This document shows positions 25,601 to 31,600 of a stretch of DNA of 34,057 nucleotides, piece after piece (position 1 is the first letter of the stretch; each line of letters opens with the position of its first letter). The DNA is taken from contig JAZDLG010000020.1 of the NCBI GenBank assembly GCA_043802125.1, forward strand, positions 1-34,057, in the 5' to 3' direction. The notes under the pieces were generated by a model. The model did not search any database, was not told the origin of the DNA, and saw only the letters and a program-made list of their open reading frames with translations. A program made the translations under genes and the position numbers. The stretch is from Phelpsiimicrobium sp043802125 (GTDB taxonomy: Bacteria; Omnitrophota; Gorgyraeia; Velamenicoccales; Velamenicoccaceae).

Positions 25601-28600
25601 GATAGTCTTAGACGGCATAAAGCGCCTCGCCAAAAAGTCAAGCTTATCCTCCTGATTTTCATCAAAACTCATGATTTTTTTCTGATTATAAAATAAATTT
25701 TTCAATGACTCTCTGATCATTCTTTTTGAAAGCCGGAAGGCATCGTAAAAATCATCACCGTTTAAAGGTATCTGGGCAAAAGAGAGCGCAAAGAAAATAA
25801 GATTCAGCTTATTCTCACCCGAAACCCCGATTTCCGTTACTCTTCCCTGTGCATCCTTGTTCACCTGGATCAGGTTTTCGTCTGCTAAAAGCTGGCAACC
25901 TTTGGCGGACTGGGTCTCGGGCATGTTTAACAGGCCAGCCGCTCTATTAACCGGTAACCTTGCTTCTGAGGACTGCGATGAAAATAACTCATAAATTGAT
26001 TGTGTTAAACCAATTACTCTATCCAGGAATGGCTTAATAGCACCTAAGTCAGCCTTTATCTCGCGCTTACTCACCGAACAGCAAGCGCTGTCGCGTGGTG
26101 CATCCAGCGGCGAGGAGGCGGTCAATTCTTTTAATAAGTCTTCTATGGGGATTGATTTACGACAGACAGTGATCTTGCCGCCCAAAGCATGGGCATACTG
26201 CTGAGCCAAGGCCGGATCGGACTCAAACATCCTTGATTTGCGAATTTTTTTAATCAATTCTATTCCATTCATTTTCGGCATGCTCTTATCAGTAATGACA
26301 AAGACGAAATCACCATTATTTTGTTCGTATAATTTGAATGCCGCCTCGCCATCTTGGGCAGTCAATACTTCATACCCTTTGCCTCTGAGTTGCAGGTCAT
26401 ATCTCGAAACTTGGCCGGGATTATCGTCGACAAGAAGGACCCTCTTCTCCAGGGGCGAAGACACCTTTTTTAGGGACGGGTTTAGGGTAAAATAGAAACC
26501 GTTTCTGCTGATGAGCGGAATATTGGAAATATCTTCATATTTATAGTCTCCGCGGAATACTGTTTCAGGTTTATGCAATCTCCGGCAACTCGGGAAAACA
26601 ATACGGAGGCAATCCATGATGGTTTCCCCTGTCATGGTCATGGGGCGCTCATCCATAATGAGATAAGCTTTCGGTTTTAGGAGCTTTTTTGCTTTAAGAA
26701 GCCATTGCCTGGGTTCTCCTCGAACATATCTACCTACTAAGTCAATGAGCGTAATTAAGTCAAAACTTCCTTTTTCCAGCCTGTGTTTCTTAATGTCCAA
26801 AATGCCGAATTCTTCGTTTATTCCTTGTAACTTTAATCCTCTTTTGATACCGCTTCTTATCAAAGTTTGCTCAAAGTTTTCTTTTAGCTTCATAAGTTCT
26901 CTGATCTTATATTCCGAACACTCAACAAAAGTAATGTGATAACCTTGGGCCATCAAAATTAAAGGCAGATATCCCGCGCTATCGCCCACAAGCATAATTT
27001 TGTTAACATCCGCAAGAACTGATATCTCATCGGCAAATTTCGCAGCGATTCCAAAATCTGCATCATTGAATTCCTCAAGTTGGGTGATTTTTAACAGATC
27101 CATAATTTCTTTTTTATCTATCCATCGACGGCCCACCCCCACCGGCGAGGAGGCGGAGTCTTTTTTGGATGAATAGGGAGGCTTCAGGCCACTCAAACTC
27201 TCCATGCGTCTAAAAAGCTCATCAATCCAAACAGGATTAGTGGCATTTAGATAATGCTGTATGTCATTGATAAGATCCTCAATCCAATTGCCTAAGTGCA
27301 CATAAAGAATTAATTTTTCCAATTTTATCCAAAAAGCGTTGATTTCTTGATCAGAGAGTGCCGCCATGACCATTCTCATCTTTTGTTTTACACCTTCTAG
27401 AATCCTCATTTTCCCTTGGTCTGTACGATCGAAGGATTTCATAATGAGATCATAGCGAACTCTTCTCTCTTCAAACGTTAACTTATCTAAGAGGTCGAGA
27501 GCTATTTGATCAAGCCGGTCAACAGAAGAGCTGGAGCTGGCCAGCGGCGAGGAGGCGGTATGCGCGTAGGACATCGGGCTTATTGAGCCGCGCGCTTCAG
27601 ATAACGGGTTTAATCCAGCTCCCCTGACAGCTGAATCCTGCGGCAGAGAAACTGATTGCCTGCGATAAAACAGCATATTTTTGGAATGCAATATTGATCC
27701 GGCATCAATGCGTATTTTGATGAAAGACAAATTCTTCAGCTCGCCAGCAATCTCTGTGTTCATTGAGCTCTTTTTTATCATCAAAAATCCAACCTTAGGA
27801 TCCAAAAGCCCAAACAGAGTTTTACGAACCTGCGGGTCCATCAGCGCGGGTAATTCTTCGTCGTCTTTTATAAATAATCCCCAATATCCTCTGTTCAATT
27901 CTTTAGGGAAATCCTTTGTGGCGTCAAACTTATAATACATTTTTAATCTTATGGGTTTATTTCTATAAGGAAATCTTGCGGTGTACACGTAAGATGAAAT
28001 CCTGCGACACATCTCTTCTCGCCAAGGAATATCCAAATCATAAAATGCGTGTTTCATATGCTCCCTAAAGATGTTAAAAGTTGCCGTAGGGTTGCCTATA
28101 ACATGAACAATATCCGAACCTACAAGATAAGAGCAATCTGTAGCTGACAGGACTGATTTTATATCAATAGGATAATGACCACCGCCGATGGCCGGATAAT
28201 AAACGATAGAGTTACGCTGTAGACCGTTTCCATCTAACCCGTTGATGGGTGAGGAGCTGCGGCGGAACTGTCCCCTGGAATCCAGCGGTCCATCGACTAC
28301 GCCCTTCGACAGGCTCAGGACTTCGCTCGGGACTCCCTCGCTTCTAACCGGACTCAAGCTCGGTCGCGAGGAGGCGGGGCGTCCCACTTTCCCGATTGGA
28401 CTGGAAACAGTTTCCGCTTTCCTAAATGAAACCATCCTGTCTGCATCATTGAGCAATGTTTCAACTAATTCCAAAATCAACTTGCAGTCTTCTGGGCTGT
28501 TTTTATTATGCGGAGAGAAGGCGATCAGACCTTGTTTTGCGATACCAAACCGGCCCCTGTGTCTGTTGTTTTCCGTGATGGCAAATACGCCCCTGATCTT

Positions 28601-31600
28601 GACTTCTTCCCAGCCGAATCCTTTCGCGCTGAGCAAGGCCTTAACCTTATCAAGAGAAGAAGGTATCAGGACGAACGGCCGTCTGTCTTCGGTGATCAAA
28701 AACTCAACAGAAGAGTTATTTTTATCGGCAAAACTCTTGAGGACATCCGCGCCTATCTCTCCGGAGACACTCTCTTCTCCCCTGAAGACCCCGGCATCCG
28801 AAGATTCCATGCCAATGTTATCCAGTATCCGTTGCATCTCCCTGATCCAGCCCTTATGTCTGACCAGCCTATGGAGCTTCGACTTTCTCACAAAATCCAG
28901 GACAAAAATCTTCTTCTTCTCGGGAGTAACGACATAGAGGAGCTCTTCTTGCCTCTCGAATTTATATACGCGAACCACGTTTCCGCGCTTTTTCAAATGG
29001 ATATGTTTTTCGCCGACAGGCTGTCCTATTTCCGGATTTTCCGCTATTATTTTCAAAGCTCTTATCCATTTTTCAAAATTCTCATCCGTAGGCACGATCC
29101 TTTTTTTCAGCCTGTCACCGAGAATAACATCTCGTTGTTCCGCCAATGGGCTTGAACCAACGCCTCCGCCTTCCTTCCCATCAAGAATACGCTGTGCCTC
29201 AAGCCAATTTTTTTGCGCTTTTGCCGCCTCATACAATTTCTGCTTAATATCCTTAAGAGGAAGCGCTTCGGTTTTATCAGCCTCTTTAAAAATTTCACAC
29301 AATTCTTTTTCTAAGCCGCGCATTTGGCAAAAATAAAATATTTCAAACCATTCTTTCGCATCGCTCTCTTTCTTTAAGGTCTTCACAAAACCGTTAAGGC
29401 TCTCTGTATCCCAGGGCACTTTAACTGCTATATAAGATAAGCCGTGGTAAGGAAGGAAGAACTCAATGACTGTGTAAAATATGAGTCCCACCGTGTCACT
29501 ATCTGATTGGGCTTTTAATTTTCCCAAGAAAATGCTTACCTCTCTGACCAAATTCTCTACATGGTAATCCTTGGAATGCCTGAATACATCATTTAGAAAA
29601 TATTTATCTGTATAGGCCAACAGCTCTCTTAATCCTTCATACTCCGGAGAACCCTTCGTGGGCAGGGACGCGCCCAGGAATCCACAAACAATAAGCTCTT
29701 TGAGTTGTTTTTCGAAAAGCTCATTAACCGGCGAGGAGGCGGTGTCATCAGGCGAACACGCTTTCTTGAATATCTCTTCTAAAGCTTCAGCCCATCCTCC
29801 TCTGCCAGGATGAATAAGGAGTTTAACCTTATCTTGCTTCTCTAGTATTTTTATTATCTTTTGGCGTATAGCCAAAGGCGATAATCTTTTGTGACGTTCG
29901 TTGGCATCATAGGAATCAATATCCCAGCTAACGGGTTTTAATCCTTTGGGTAAATCCGGATAGTTGACACTCGGATAAATCTTACTTAAATCTTTAATAT
30001 CTAAAAGGCGATATGCGCTTAAGGGATGACCGGGATTATATAGATTGTTGAGTTGCTCTTTCAATATTTCGGTTAAGTGATAATTCCCTCCGGGAGTAGC
30101 AAAGTCATACCAGAGAGAGGCAGGTTCGCCTATTCTTTTTAGAGAAAGATTCATAACCTGTTGTGTTGCTATGAGCTCCAGCAAAAATTGATATTCTGTA
30201 TTTAATTCCAAGGGTCTTCTTGAATTTTTATCAGGATGGGTATAGGTGTGGTTCCCAAGACAATAGCCTCTCTTTATTATCTGACTGATAATTTCTGATT
30301 TATGAGGGTCGAAATCAGAAATTTCTCTTTCCCCGGCTAACTCTAAAATTACTTTTTTGATAATAGAGGGGACATTTCTATCTAAGGCCTGCTTTACCTT
30401 CTTGGTTATTCTAGAAGGTGCCATATTTTCGCCTATGAAGTAAAATTCTACATTTTTAACTTTCAATTTTTCTAAAGCATAGAGTAATTCCCGGGTATAA
30501 ATTGGGTGAGGCCCATCATCGCATCTTAGAATAACGCGCTCTCTTAAATTGAGAGGCGCTTTTTGGGAATTAACTATCTTGGGCTTAGGGGTTTCAAAAG
30601 CATAGGTAAAATAAGGAGAGAATAAAAGGAATAGCGACAAAATTACTGCCAGAATCGTCGGAGAACGAATTGCCTTGGCAAAAAAAGCATTGTGAACCTT
30701 AATTAACCGAAAGTCATGGCCAATGGGGCTGGAGGAAGAGGCAAGGGCTTTAAACGTAACTAAATCAAGCTTGATATCCGTGGTGCCTTTAGAATGTTTA
30801 TTGACGCTGTTGATATAGTAAGACTTGCCGCTTAATCCACCGTGGCCACCCACCAAAACGATGTTTCCATCATTAACATAGTCTAGAATTAACCTTATAG
30901 CTTTGATAAAACGTTCTATAAATTCTTTACCATCAAGCCTGAAAAGCCTATTTCCATCGCAAAATTCTAATAAACTGGTTTTTGGCAGATCCAATAAGTC
31001 TGAAGTAATTTCAGGCCATACTTCAAAAACTATTGAGCCATTGTCAACTTTTAATACTTTGCTAAATCTAAGACCGTCCCGTGAGATACTTGCAGGGTAC
31101 ATCCTGCTCATCAACTTTTGCGTATCGCTTGTATCTACATGAAGCTCCATAACAACATCTTCGGGATGTTTCTTGTAAATCCTATTTACTAAGTCCTCAA
31201 AGTAATTGCGGCTTGGCCCGATTTCTTCCGGCACTTCGTAATATGGCATTTCTAAAACCTTCGCAAAAGCTATAGCTAAATACGCATTAATGACATGCTC
31301 CGGAATATTTACATATTTGGGATCACTTCCTTTCTCTTTTATGATTTTGACAGCCGGATGATTCAGCATCGCCCTGATTAATCCTTTGTAATCTAACACG
31401 GCTGTCATTTTAATTAACAAATCATCGAATTTCTCTTGCCATGGCTCTTTTTCTTTTTGTAACCGTTCTTTTGCTTTATCGATCGATCTTATCTCCTCAA
31501 TAATGGCTTGAGTAAGTTCATCCTTCAGTGAGTCTAGCGGCAGGTTTTTCCCTTTTCCAAAAAACTTTTTAAGCTCATCACCAAGCACCCTTCTTATTTT

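Noticed and set aside
28242..29155. Long plus-strand open frames (231 and 215 codons) opposite the giant frame
   Set aside because: They overlap each other and the giant frame, have no recognisable domain, no ribosome-binding site and a composition that mirrors the minus-strand codons. They are antisense shadows.
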